Assembly: GCF_000224145.3 (NCBI RefSeq)
Contig: NC_020176.2
Coordinates: 3,245,826-3,309,825 of the forward strand
Origin: Ciona intestinalis
Lineage: Eukaryota; Chordata; Ascidiacea; Phlebobranchia; Cionidae
Length of the DNA: 64,000 nt
Reading direction: 5' to 3'
The translations under genes and the position numbers were made by a program. Shown here one piece after another: positions 45,567-57,485 of this stretch. The notes below the pieces were generated by a model. That model had not been told where the DNA came from, did no database searches, and saw nothing but the letters and a program-made list of their open reading frames with translations. Within the stretch, counting starts at the first letter, position 1. Every line of letters begins with the position of its first letter.

Positions 45567-46543
45567 ATGGCAGGCTTGCTTAAATCAATAACTGATGATA
45601 AAGCATTGGAAAATAACATGGAGTTATTGCAGCAGGTATAAGCAGCTTATTGTATTGCCTAAAAGTAGCACCTTAAACCACTTAGCACTAGCAGCGAGCA
45701 CACTGTAAAGTTTGCATACTTTAATTTTAAATGACTTTGGTAAAGTATTGTAACTTCTTTACCTACGCAACAACAGTCGTAACAGCCATATGTGTACTGT
45801 TTTCACCTTGGGTCTGCTTAGGATTTGGTATAACACTAACAACTTACCTACAGCAGCATACATTTTTTTCCTTCTTATTAGATTGCACTGAGAGCGTCAC
45901 TCCAGGATGAAGGCCATTCAATTTATCGCATGATCGCAACTGCACGGATTGGAAACGAATTGTATCAACGAGTTACTGGTAAACGTAAGATTATGGAATA
46001 CAAAGTAAGTCTGTTAAATGAATAAGTGTAACTTATTTATCTTGTGCAGTTGGGTAACAACAGTTATCATAACATAGATGTTCTGTTTCTTTCACTGAGT
46101 GCCCGCTAATAAGTTACCTCCGACAGTCGTATATAATTCTATTATTTTAGAAGGACATTTACAATTTATGTATGGCTAAGAAAGACAACCCATAAGTCCA
46201 TAAGGAACCACTGGGTTGGAACAATTGTTTTTAAGTTTCTTGCCAAATGACATTGACCCACAATGGTACCAGCGATCCTAAATAAAAACCATTATAAAAA
46301 ACACAATTTAATTTATTTACCTACTAATTTATATTAGAGAATCTAATGTTATGATACAATAATAGGTCAAAATTAATAGAAGTTTTACCTAACTACACTT
46401 TGTTACAGAAACAATGTATAGCTAACATCACAGCGTTTATACAAAACAACCCAAAAGCTTCAAACAACGTTCTAAAACAAGAAGTTGAGAATCAGATAGC
46501 CATATTTGCTGTTAATGTTTCTACCATTTCAGTTTTAGGTTGA
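45567..46543 (+). CDS. Small protein of unknown function, 108 residues, three exons
   Basis: Exons are 45567-45635, 45882-46004 and 46409-46543, all joined in phase 0 with GT-AG borders (gtataag, attag; gtaagt, ttacag). The start is the ATG opening MAGLLKSITDDKALENNMEL, in a good context (aacatgg). The stop is TGA, and an AATAAA lies ~70 nt beyond at 46612-46617. The product has no signal peptide, no clear membrane span and few cysteines, and looks mostly helical: exon 2 reads IALRASLQDEGHSIYRMIAT and exon 3 ends AIFAVNVSTISVLG. I do not recognise the family. A 5' exon or a spliced-leader acceptor (ttttacag near 45518) may precede it. Intron 2 carries a SINE. Confidence 0.75.
46018..46277 (-). 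mobile_element. SINE, head missing
   Basis: Copy in intron 2 of the 108-residue gene; the body string aaccactgggttggaacaat and the 3' part are clear. Confidence 0.7.
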
Positions 46544-47474
46544 AATATATGGTTTTGTAATTCTTAATGATGGAAATTAACCTTTTACCGAAATATGCAT
46601 TACAACTATTGAATAAAGGGCTTTGTGTATATTGTTATTGCATGGTGAACTTGAAATACATATAGTAACATTAAGATATAGATATTCAGTTTTTATAACT
46701 TTGGTATAGGGCATACTATCGATATGTTATATAAATTTACTTTTAATTTAACAAACATTTAACAGATTGCATTTATACATGTTTTATAGCCTTCTCTATT
46801 TTACATTTATACTAATAAACATTTATACAAATATTATATGCTATATTATACATCATACATATTAATAAAACTGCACTATGTTATGAAAAAAAAATCTGGA
46901 TTTTATCATCCATTTTACACATGTCAGCGAAAAATCATGTAATAAAGATTTGTTTATAACATATGTTGCTCTTTACATCAAGACCCCCCCCCCCCATTAT
47001 TAGATACTATGTTTTACTTTTAACACTGCTTGTTGTTGTGAAATACATTATTTAACATTGGCACTGTTTTTGGGGTATATACATTCTACAGTGGAAGCGT
47101 CGTAAACTGTCGTTAGCAGCCAGGCGAGTATAAACAAGTTTAATACATTTACAACCAAATGCAGTGTATTCAAAAACACAGCTACAGTTATAATAAGATT
47201 TTTTACAAAATATGATTCTTAATGATACTTGTAGAGACCGTGTTTTGCATAATACAATCTAACCAAAGATTGGTTTTAATCTCTTTGATCTAACCAAATA
47301 CAGTACAAACAAAACGTTTGAAAATAGTATAAAAGAACTTACCGTTAAACTTTTAAGTGTACTGTCCGGCTGCTGTAACTTTACGTTTCAGTAGACGAAT
47401 ACGGGAAGAAGTTTGCGTATTTCAGCTTATGCTAAAAAGAAAGCTTTGACAAATAAACTACAGACAAAAGCCTC
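46544..47474. other. 3' flank of the small gene, AT-rich
   Basis: AT-rich DNA with the AATAAA signal of the small gene, an 11-12 bp poly-C run near 46984 and no further gene that I can support. Confidence 0.5.
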
Positions 47475-47546
47475 GCCCAACGTGGGGCTCGAACCCACGA
47501 CCGTTGGATTAAGAGTCCAACGCTCTACCGACTGAGCTAGCCGGGC
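47475..47546 (-). tRNA. tRNA-Lys-CTT: tRNA-Lys (anticodon CTT)
   Basis: The minus strand folds as a standard tRNA. The acceptor pairs gcccggc with gttgggc, the D arm is gctcagtcggtagagc, the anticodon loop is ctcttaa with CTT, and the T arm is gtggg-ttcgagc-cccac. A short T run (cttttg) follows at 47466-47470 and can end Pol III transcription. It has no intron. Confidence 0.97.
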
Positions 47547-47553
47547 AAGTAGT

Positions 47554-47635
47554 GACAGGAGCGGGATTCGAACCCGCGCCTCCAGGGGAGACTGCGACCT
47601 GAACGCAGCGCCTTAGACCACTCGGCCATCCTGCC
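47554..47635 (-). tRNA. tRNA-Leu-CAG: tRNA-Leu (anticodon CAG)
   Basis: On the minus strand the acceptor ggcagga pairs with tcctgtc. The D arm begins tggccgagtgg, the anticodon loop is gttcaggt with CAG, a long variable arm (gtctcccctggaggc) marks it as a class II tRNA, and the T loop is gttcgaatc. It ends 7 nt before tRNA-Lys with no T run between them. Confidence 0.97.
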
Positions 47636-48225
47636 TACGACGCCTCGCTGCTGAAATCGCTATCTAATCAAGAGCGCATACGTTTCTCTAGGGCATTTGT
47701 CTTCGGGTTGAAAATAATGGTTTACCGAATTTCGACTAATGTATTTTGTCACATGTTATTTATTGCAAAATTACATAAAATACAATAGCATCTTGGCAAG
47801 CAAAGTAATATATGTATAATACAATAATACAAGTTTTAATGGAAAATCATTAAAAATTAAGCGCATTCACGCTAGCGTCATTATGCTTGTGTAGTTATTG
47901 TTTACCACTGTAATACAATTAACCCAAAACAACCTGTGCTGAAATCTTTTATAAAATGCAAAGTAAAGAAAGAAAATAACTGAAAATAAAGTTTATACCA
48001 TCGTGATACCAATTTCTCAATTTCAACAACGAAAACAGAAATGGCATTTTCCTATAGGAATACATACCAATACACGATTGTTAATTTGGCAAAACTGCAT
48101 TGAAAGGTTGTAATATGGGTTGAATCACGCCTTTTTCATGTAAACTCTAAAAACGCGTGATTCTGCGCCTTGTATTAAAGTCGGAGGCGTATGGTTGGTC
48201 AATCATAAACCACACGCTCGCCTTA
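47636..48225. other. Spacer between tRNA pair and GPRC5-family gene
   Basis: About 590 bp of AT-rich DNA upstream (on the minus strand) of the tRNA pair and downstream of the receptor stop codon. No feature recognised; it may hold the receptor 3' end. Confidence 0.5.
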
Positions 48226-51200
48226 TCAGTAGCGACCGCGTACAACATCTTCTTCGTTTAAAACTAATGAAGGATTAGTTCTACCCCCCGTTGGTGGACG
48301 GACTCTGTAAACAGCTTTGGGTAACGCGTGTTCAAAATATTGGTAAACCAAAATAAATGTGGTAGGGTGGGAAAATGGGACACCTTTAGCACATAATATG
48401 CAAATATCTTGCATCGCTTTAATTGTTCAAAACGCAAACAGGAAATATCTCATCTCACCCCACACTACCCTTTCGCAGCCAAGTCAATATAAACCCAGTC
48501 TGCAGGTACCGGACCATTCGTATAGTTTACCAAAGAATTAACACACCTGTCGACTCTGTAATTCATTCCGTTTCGCTTGGTTGGGACAGGTTTTGTATCG
48601 GACAGTGGGCTCATTACCACTACGTTCTGTTCCTGAGTTCGGAAACTCCTAGGCCGTTCAAAATCATCAACTAAAAGTAAAGACAGAAAAGTTGAATGTA
48701 TAATGTTACTTATTTATCATCGCGTGGCGTAGTTATCGTAGTCACAGGTGTTCTGTTTTATATTCTACGTGCCTGCAAGTTACTACGTATGTAAATGTGT
48801 GGGTGATTAATTTTTCGCCTATTTTTAGTGTATGGGTGGCACTTTAGACAACCCATAGGGGACCACTGGGTTGAAGCAATTGCCACTAAGTGTCTTGCCC
48901 AAGGCTACATATGTCCGAAATGTTACCAGCGTCGAGCCTCGAACCCGCCAAAATTATAGACTTACAACAGATCTAAAACAAAACTCTCAAGACATAACCG
49001 TGCCCACTTAAGTTACAAGCGCACAGCAGTATTAAGTCAACTGTGACGTAACATGACAGCCGCGGTGTGCCAAGCGAAGCGTAGTATCAACCCTGACTTT
49101 TGAGCATGTGCATTGGAGTGTAAAAAACTACGAGGTATTATTATTGCTTTTAAATCTTTAACTTTGATTTAGAATATGATATCCTTTTTAATAATTCGGG
49201 CATATTGAGAGAAAATGTATTGAAAACATTGTGTTATAAAAACACTAGGCAATTTTGCTTTTTGATACAAATCAAAGAGGACACCGTTTTTATAATTTGC
49301 TCTCGCGCAGTATGTCGCCAAGCAGCAATTCAAATTCTATTGTGACGTAATACAGCAGTAAACCCTTGATTTTTCGAAAGAAAAGATTCTGGCCGAGAGA
49401 AAATCGAAAAGCCTTTATTATAAAGCACTTTAGAAGCGCAGTCAGGCACGAATTGTAGTGTAACAACATGTGGTATAACGAAACCCAAAATCAGTCTATT
49501 TTATCACAATATTGTTCTGCTTGCGTATACAAATACTATATGCGTGGTTTTAAACGAATGTCCAATACGCGTTGGTGTACATAGAAATGTTTGTTGGTCG
49601 TAAATATCTATGAAGATAGGCTATAAAACGAAAAGCCTGTTTTAATGTTTATTCCTAAACGTCAGGAAAACAATGTTTACATGGGTCTATTTGTACAGCC
49701 TAACTTAGTTAATCGTATATACTCTGGTGGGGTAAGTTGGTTTATGTTTTTATTGCTCTTATCGCCCCATTTAGTAGTAAACAAAGAATATTTACAGGAT
49801 TGTATAGCAATACTTTAAAAAAGCGTAATTCATTGCTAAAGCTACGTTTAGGAAATATGGATATTATGTTCCAACGATATCCGTCTTACCCCACAATACC
49901 ATATACGTCATCGCTTTATTCTCCTTTGGTACGTCACAGGAAGGTTACTTTTTAACCAAATTAGGACAAATTTGAAGGGAATATATTTTAATGTATGGTA
50001 ATCCTGTATTCCTGATCGTGTTTTGATCAATCAACAAAGTATTTTTAACAATGAGGTTATTTGATATTTTAAATATTCTTTGTTTACTACCAAATGGGAC
50101 GAAAATTAAGAGTGAAACATGTCCCATCTTACCCCAACTTTGTTAACTTACTTCCTCCGAATGACCCACTCATATGATCAGTAGTTGGCAGTGTAGAATG
50201 TGAAGTAGCTTTTTCATACGAACCCCGGTTATGACTGTGCAGGTCACTCATATGAAAATCGTGATTACGATCACTGTATATTCTTCTCATGGTGTGAACG
50301 ATTGGTGAAAAAATAACGATCAAAACGAAAAGACCGCTTACCACCTAAACAAAATAATTACTTACCAAGCTTTAAATGGTGCAAATATTACATTAAAAAT
50401 TATTCGTTTTGGGCCTCTCGAGTTGTTTATGGTACAGCAATTCAGGAATTACGACGATACATATACAAGACGATTATTTAGTATTTTTGCATTGAGAAAC
50501 ATTATAGTAAATATACGCGTTTTTATACGTTTTTTGTTTGTTTTTTTTAGTAAAATCGTATTTTCCATGCTTTACCATAAACATTGCAGTAGTAGGGTCT
50601 GACCAGTCCGTTGCGTGTCCAAGTTTTTCGTTGCCGTAACATAACATGGCCGCCCAGGCAGCGGAAAGAAGAATGAGCACGATTGACGTCACTAAACAGC
50701 TTATGACGAAACCGGATAACCTCTGGAAAGAAATTAGTAATCACGGCTAATAGAGCTATTATGAATTAGTTCATTCAATGCGGCTTTAACACAATAGAGC
50801 ATTTGTAATGGAAATAATAAATTGACTTTTAAACACCACAGCATTGTATACAGTCGAGTTTAAAACGTAAGTATCAACAGTTTAACGTGGTTCACCAACT
50901 ATCGTGCTCGAAGTCCAACTAATGGTGTAGTCAAAATATATATATGACATAAAGAACGTAACTGATTTATCTTCGCGCGGCGGGATACGACAGTCTTTTT
51001 ATCACGGGAGTTTTGGGGCCAGAATTTTCCTACTATAAGGGTAGGAAAAGTGTATAGAAAGTTTATTGTGTTTCCGTCTAAATTTAAAGTCATCACTTTA
51101 AAAATGGTAGGATATGACAGTAGTCAATAAACAACATGTTTTTATTTATACGGTCAGTTCATCTATATTCTCTGTTGGGTACATGCAGTATAGCGGGAAT

Positions 51201-53534
51201 TCGTCAATAAATAATTAATGTTCGAATTTCTTGGTAATTTAATGCAAGTCCCACGAAGCCAGCTATTCCACTACAGCAGCAGAAATTAAATTTAATCGAC
51301 CAACGATATAAAAAAACTGCAGCGCCCTAGCATAATTTATAACTTTATTTTTTAAAGTTTTTGCATAAGGTGCTTTGGTTACTCAAACATGTATGTGTGG
51401 ACACACAAAAAATAAATTCGTTTTTTTTCCTGGGCTATATCACATGTTTGAGCAACCAAAGTAAATGAGGGTGAGGGTGGAGTAAAACGAGACCTGTTTT
51501 AATTCTTTTTTCACGTTCCATTTGTAGCAAGCGAAGAATATTACAGAACTATACAATCGTCACCCTCACGCCTCTCAAATAGCGTTGTTCATTGTTCAAA
51601 ACACGGCCAAGAAAAATGGTATTTAGGCCCCGACAGTATACATCTTACTCCACAGTTTCATACTGCATATTTTTTCTATCGTGTGCTATATTTGTATAGT
51701 AAAATAGAGTATATATGAACTTAGTAAAATACCTTCCTAGTTGATACGTCGTGGTCCCTTTTACAACACGCCACCAGCGTGCTAAGAAAGAACAGAATCA
51801 AAATAAACCCGTTGTACGAAGCAGAGTACACCAAATCTCTGTCTTGTACCTCGCATCTACCGTTTGCGAGTACAGGCTGTTTCAAAATGTTCCATTCGGC
51901 TAAAATGATCGCCTCGACAAGCATTAGACATGCAGCTGAAACGGCCAAAAGCCCACACCTGTGTTTTAGAAAGTACTTTCATTTAAATGAACGTTTTAAT
52001 GAAATATGAGGTAACTACTAAAGTAACTACGCACAGATCACGTTTACCTATGCCGGGGAGAAATTACAGTTTACTAATCATCTATATGTGACGTCACAAA
52101 TGCCCTTGTGAATATGAATAACGAGAATGGTATTAGTCGGCCCTATAGCTTTGTCTTTACAAGTATACGATCGATCTGACAAGTTCCAGACGTTTTTCTA
52201 TTTCGAGCTAGTGCGCGGATAAGAACGCATGTTAAACTAAAATCTCGGAAACCCCAAGACGGTGGTAAAACAAAGTCCAACCAAATTCATTGTATTTTCC
52301 TAATGTTATTATTTGTTCTTACCTTAGCTCGTCTAGATACGACATTCTCCATGTTCGTGTAATACCCACAAACAGTGGGGCTACCACCACTACACCAGCC
52401 ATACCAAACCCAATACGTCTTAGGTAACAAACAATAACTGAAGGCTTCACTACAAAAGCTATGGAAAAAGCAAAAAGTAGAAACACCCCCAACAGAACGA
52501 AGTACAGCAGCGTAGAGTAGCGATGACGTTGGTGCCTGTGACGTAATAATATACAATTAGGTTTACAAGATTTGTTAATAGAATTTATCATTTGAACGTA
52601 TGCAGCAGCATAAAATAATAATGGTTTATATGTGTTTTTATCTACAGTATGTTGGTGTGGGATGGTCCAAATTTTTGTTCCCTTTTTCGTAGCAAACAAT
52701 AAATTTTACAGAATCATATAACGTTGTTTTCACGACTCTAAAAGAGTATTGGAATTTGATAACGCCATGAATAGGAAATATGGGATATTATGTGCTAATC
52801 CATCTTGCCCCACAGTGCTATATATATATGTTCGAAGAAGTTCTGAATGACCGAGCATACAAGTATGTACTCGGGAAAACACTAATTAATATGTTACTAG
52901 CTAAATCAATTGTACAAGTAACTGCTCGAGCGCAATTAATCGGTTAGATCCGCTTAATTTCTTCGCGAGATTACCGCACGAGTGGGTCAAAATAAAGGCA
53001 GCTAATTTGCTCGACTTCGAGCCTCTATCGAACAGACATAATTGGTTTTTGCTACAAGAAAAATAGTTTCAGGCATTTTAACCGATGGCTGTTTTTCGAG
53101 CGCTCGCAAAGCTAAACAAGTTTATTTTTTCGTTTTAAATCTTCAAACGTCTTTCAAGAGAAGTAATAAGCGTTATGGTAATAAGCAAACTCCGGCCTAC
53201 ATCCCAGGTCCCCTGGCGTGCCGTGCCATAGGACCTAACGTAATGGTGATAAGGCTTGTGGAACAAAACACACGATACTCCTCTAAACACATGCATATAC
53301 ATTATGCCTGGTAGCAGCAGTAACAAAATATATGATGTACACACATAAGCAAAACTTGTCATACCTGACGTAGCGTTTCAGATTAACAGAAAACACAACT
53401 GTAAAAACGAACGTAAGAACTAGGCCCAAAGCAGCAAGACCAGTTACAATTATTCCCCATAAAGCGTCCAAGTCACATAAGTTTGTAAAATCTTCTTTAA
53501 TATTTCCGCAGCCTCTAACAGTAGTATTGTCCAT
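48226..53534 (-). CDS. GPRC5: GPRC5 (RAIG)-family seven-transmembrane receptor, seven exons
   Basis: Exons (high to low): 53365-53534, 52323-52535, 51733-51958, 50576-50722, 50152-50344, 48547-48670, 48226-48304; phases 2,2,0,0,1,2 join without a break and give 383 residues. It belongs to the class C orphan receptors of the GPRC5 type, located in the plasma membrane. The N-terminus is short (MDNTTVRGCGNIKEDF) with an N-glycosylation site. TM1 follows in exon 1, TM2-3 are in exon 2, TM4-5 in exon 3, TM6 in exon 4 and TM7 in exon 5. Family signatures seen are NLCD before TM1, VVKPS after TM2, EAIILAEW in TM4, CYGNEKLGH and WSDPTTA before TM7. The cytoplasmic tail (exons 5-7) ends RTNPSLVLNEEDVVRGRY. 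A MITE ends within ~15 nt of the exon 5 donor. The tail exons are assigned from phase and splice signals and are less certain than the TM exons. Confidence 0.88.
48358..48468 (+). mobile_element. MITE, centre deleted
   Basis: Both ends are present (gtagggtgggaaaatgggac and tctcaccccacactaccc) with the middle missing, just past the last exon junction of the GPRC5-family gene. Confidence 0.65.
48698..48949 (-). mobile_element. SINE, partial head
   Basis: Copy in intron 5 of the GPRC5-family gene, with B box ggttcgaggctcg and body ggggaccactgggttgaagc; it starts ~28 nt from the exon 6 acceptor. Confidence 0.75.
49716..49903 (-). mobile_element. MITE, complete
   Basis: Reverse copy in intron 5 of the GPRC5-family gene. 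Confidence 0.75.
49960..50139 (+). mobile_element. MITE beside a splice donor
   Basis: Forward copy ending tcccatcttaccccaacttt, within ~15 nt of the exon 5 donor of the GPRC5-family gene. Confidence 0.7.
50962..51016 (-). mobile_element. SINE 3' fragment
   Basis: Short piece (cttcgcgcggcgggatacga; tttatcacggga) in intron 3 of the GPRC5-family gene. Confidence 0.5.
51472..51668 (-). mobile_element. MITE, nearly complete
   Basis: Reverse copy in intron 3 of the GPRC5-family gene (gagggtggagtaaaacgaga; catcttactccacagttt). Confidence 0.65.
52645..52823 (-). mobile_element. MITE, nearly complete
   Basis: Reverse copy in intron 1 of the GPRC5-family gene, ending ccatcttgccccacagtgct. Confidence 0.7.
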
Positions 53535-54397
53535 TTCGCTGCTGTATATTTACGCAGCTACTTAAAATTCTACTCTCGGCAATAAAAGACTGAACTTTTC
53601 TTGGGACTATAAAACTGTCGGCGCCACTCGAAACAATTTACTGAATCTCAGAGCACTGAAGACAACAAAAGCGTGAAGCGAACTGACGTCTCCGTTACGG
53701 CGATGCCGAAATGACGTCATGTAATCGAAAGAAAAAAAGCTCGGCCAGTGTTTCCATTTTTTTAGAAAAAATATTTATCTCCGGTAATCATAAAAATGTG
53801 AATATATCGCGAGTGTTATCTGATTGTAAATTTGTTTTTATTAAATATTGGGAAACACTGTAGTTCGCCTTAGGCAAGTGGAATTCGTTGTAAGAACACC
53901 TATCATAGTCGCGGAACTGTTTATAAACACACACATAGCGGAACAACTGTCGAGAAATTTCTTTTGTAACTACAATTAATGGTACGACAACTTTTACATG
54001 TAATACACTATCTTAAACTTCATATACACGAAAAAATATCAAAGAAACAATTTTCTATATTACAATAGTAAATTTTACGTTTATAGGTGTGTGTTCTTGG
54101 TCCCTTTTGCCGATAATGCAAATGTGTTACTGTGGCTATGTAGTAGCATGAAAAGTGGTTAAATGAAATAAGTGTAACATAACACGCGAACGAATGTTGT
54201 ACCGCAAGTGTATACGCCATATCGCGTATGAAATCATACACGGTTAAATATTTAAACGTACGTGTGCTGAGGTCCTTTGCCACAAGAAGAGTAAAACCTG
54301 TTTTGAACAACATTTCAATAGAATTATACGCCAGAAAAATATATTGCTTTTGGTCGCTTTAGTCAATGCATTTAAATGTCAAATGCATAATTGTTTG

Positions 54398-54573
54398 GGT
54401 CAAGATAAGATACCCTCAGCATATATTATCTTCCTCACTTTGTGTTGTACAATTACCAATTTTAAAGGAGAGGGGTTATACAGTTGTTTTAGTTAAGTAT
54501 TTTTTGTTTGCTACTAAACGGAGAAAAGCAAGAAAAACTGAAAACATGAACCACCTTACCTTAACCTACCATG
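54398..54573 (+). mobile_element. MITE, diverged
   Basis: Forward copy with tttgggtcaagataagatac, ctactaaacgg and accttaccttaacctacca. Confidence 0.6.
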
Positions 54574-54574
54574 A

Positions 54575-55242
54575 CAGCAAAACAGCAAGATTTACGATTG
54601 ACATATTTTTACAACTCCGTTGCACCGCCATACGACAGCGAATGCCACGCGCGTGTTACCACTACCGTGTGATAAGGAATCTATATGGAGAAGCGCACGC
54701 TCTATCATTATCAGGAACACTGGTACGTGAACGGTTCTAGGTGTTAGTTAGAGTGCAAAGAATGACAATATTATCAGGGTTAAGTGCTCAAATAAAATGA
54801 AAAAAATATGTTTTCCTAAAAAAAGACAGTAATAATTGGCGATTTTTTTAGTTTGATACAAATACATGATAAAAATTGGTAGATATTTTTGAGCGCTTAA
54901 TACTATTGATGTTATATAGTTGGGTGGGGTAATATGGGACATGTTTTATTCTCTTTTCTCGTCTTATTTGGTTGTAAATAAAGAACATTTGAAGAGTTGA
55001 ATACCCATAGCCGCGCGATTCTAAAAGAGCGTTATTACCTGTTCAAATCACGGCCAGGAAATCTGTAATTTTAGTGCTAACGGTAGCCCATTAACCCATG
55101 GCCTACTCAATACACGGCCTAGGAATACACCGAAACTGCTCAGAAAATAGGAGGCCTATTGACGCGAATAATGCCCATTATAATACATTGTTACGTCACG
55201 GTTTTATGAATGGATTTTGCTGTCTGGCTGTAGTTTTTGCAT
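54575..55242. repeat. Three-fold repeated segment, copy 1
   Basis: From acagcaaaacagcaag to a 50-N gap. Almost identical to 56302-56970; shares its first ~510 bp with copy 2. Confidence 0.9.
54913..55094 (-). mobile_element. MITE within repeated segment, copy 1
   Basis: Reverse copy (tatagttgggtggggtaata) carried inside the three-fold repeated segment. Confidence 0.75.
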
Positions 55243-55292
55243 NNNNNNNNNNNNNNNNNNNNNNNNNNNNNNNNNNNNNNNNNNNNNNNNNN
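55243..55292. other. Assembly gap (50 N)
   Basis: Separates copies 1 and 2 of the three-fold repeated segment. Confidence 0.99.
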
Positions 55293-55802
55293 GCAAGATT
55301 TACGATTGACATATTTTTACAACTCCGTTGCACCGCCATACGACAGCGAATGCCACGCGCGTGTTACCACTACCGTGTGATAAGGAATCTATATGGAGAA
55401 GCGCACGCTCTATCATTATCAGGAACACTGGTACGTGAACGGTTCTAGGTGTTAGTTAGAGTGCAAAGAATGACAATATTATCAGGGTTAAGTGCTCAAA
55501 TAAAATGAAAAAAATATGTTTTCTTAAAAAAAGACAGTAATAATTGGCGATTTTTTTAGTTTGATACAAATACATGATAAATATTGGTAGATATTTTTGA
55601 GCGCTTAATACTATTGATGTTATATAGTTGGGTGGGGTAATATGGGACATGTTTTATTCTCTTTTCTCGTCTTATTTAGTTGTAAATAAAGAACATTTGA
55701 AGAATTGAATACCCATAGCCGCGCGATTCTAAAAGAGCGTTTTTACCTGTTCAAATCACGGCCAGGAAATGTGTAATTTTAGTGCTAACGGTAGCCCATT
55801 AA
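55293..55802. repeat. Three-fold repeated segment, copy 2
   Basis: Starts at the end of a 50-N gap; the match to the other copies stops at the right edge of the MITE. Confidence 0.9.
55622..55802 (-). mobile_element. MITE within repeated segment, copy 2
   Basis: Same element as at 54913 with a few substitutions. Sequence similarity to copies 1 and 3 ends at its right border. Confidence 0.75.
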
Positions 55803-55814
55803 CCCCAGAGTGTT

Positions 55815-55992
55815 ATAGATGAATTGTACTTGTTTATCCTCGCGTAGCGGTGCACCTTCCGAAAGCATAACACTGGTGTCATATATTTTATACACCATGT
55901 GCCCGCTCACGAGTTATCACGTGGGCCTACATGGAGCTTTTTAAAAATTTTCATTTTTATAACTGACAATTTGGACAGCCCACATATAAAAA
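55815..55992 (-). mobile_element. SINE, head missing
   Basis: Copy with tatcctcgcgtagcgg, ataacactggtgtc and gcccgctcacgagttatcac, found only beside copy 2 of the repeated segment. Confidence 0.65.
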
Positions 55993-56251
55993 GTTTGAAC
56001 TACTGTACCACGTCTATAGTTTAAGCTGTTTCGTAAAACATATAGCATTTGGTCACATACATGTGATTTTCTATTTATAAACCCCAACTTGAATATTCGA
56101 CCACGAGTTTAAACGGTCATTATATAAACAAAACACAAAGGAACTGTATCATGTTTGTATATGGTGATGTAATAGCCTTTATAACATGTGATGTAATACC
56201 ATTATTTACATAAGGTTTGTAATACTCGAGGAATATAATATACAACAGAAC

Positions 56252-56301
56252 NNNNNNNNNNNNNNNNNNNNNNNNNNNNNNNNNNNNNNNNNNNNNNNNN
56301 N
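56252..56301. other. Assembly gap (50 N)
   Basis: Separates the copy 2 flank from copy 3 of the three-fold repeated segment. Confidence 0.99.
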
Positions 56302-56985
56302 ACAGCAAAACAGCAAGATTTACGATTGACATATTTTTACAACTCCGTTGCACCGCCATTCGACAGCGAATGCCACGCGCGTGTTACCACTACCGTGTGA
56401 TAAGGAATCTATATAGAGAAGCGCACGCTCTATGATTATCAGGAACACTGGTACGTGAACGGTTCTAGGTGTTAGTTAGAGTGCAAAGAATGACAATATT
56501 ATCAGGGTTAAGTGCTCAAATAAAATGAAAAAAATATGTTTTCCTAAAAAAAGACAGTAATAATTGGCGATTTTTTTAGTTTGATACAAATACATGATAA
56601 AAATTGGTAGATATTTTTGAGCGCTTAATACTATTGATGTTATATAGTTGGGTGGGGTAATATGGGACATGTTTTATTCTCTTTTCTCGTCTTATTTGGT
56701 TGTAAATAAAGAACATTTGAAGAGTTGAATACCCATAGCCGCGCGATTCTAAAAGAGCGTTATTACCTGTTCAAATCACGGCCAGGAAATCTGTAATTTT
56801 AGTGCTAACGGTAGCCCATTAACCCATGGCCTACTCAATACACGGCCTAGGAATACACCGAAACTGCTCAGAAAATAGGAGGCCTATTGACGCGAATAAT
56901 GCCCATTATAATACATTGTTACGTCACGGTTTTATGAATGGATTTTGCTGTCTGGCTGTAGTTTTTGCATCAAATAACAGTTTAT
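56302..56985. repeat. Three-fold repeated segment, copy 3
   Basis: Starts at the end of a second 50-N gap and runs to a 500-N gap; matches copy 1 throughout. Confidence 0.9.
56641..56822 (-). mobile_element. MITE within repeated segment, copy 3
   Basis: Same element as at 54913, nearly identical to copy 1. Confidence 0.75.
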
Positions 56986-57485
56986 NNNNNNNNNNNNNNN
57001 NNNNNNNNNNNNNNNNNNNNNNNNNNNNNNNNNNNNNNNNNNNNNNNNNNNNNNNNNNNNNNNNNNNNNNNNNNNNNNNNNNNNNNNNNNNNNNNNNNNN
57101 NNNNNNNNNNNNNNNNNNNNNNNNNNNNNNNNNNNNNNNNNNNNNNNNNNNNNNNNNNNNNNNNNNNNNNNNNNNNNNNNNNNNNNNNNNNNNNNNNNNN
57201 NNNNNNNNNNNNNNNNNNNNNNNNNNNNNNNNNNNNNNNNNNNNNNNNNNNNNNNNNNNNNNNNNNNNNNNNNNNNNNNNNNNNNNNNNNNNNNNNNNNN
57301 NNNNNNNNNNNNNNNNNNNNNNNNNNNNNNNNNNNNNNNNNNNNNNNNNNNNNNNNNNNNNNNNNNNNNNNNNNNNNNNNNNNNNNNNNNNNNNNNNNNN
57401 NNNNNNNNNNNNNNNNNNNNNNNNNNNNNNNNNNNNNNNNNNNNNNNNNNNNNNNNNNNNNNNNNNNNNNNNNNNNNNNNNNNNN
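56986..57485. other. Assembly gap (500 N)
   Basis: A run of exactly 500 N at the right end of copy 3. Confidence 0.99.
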
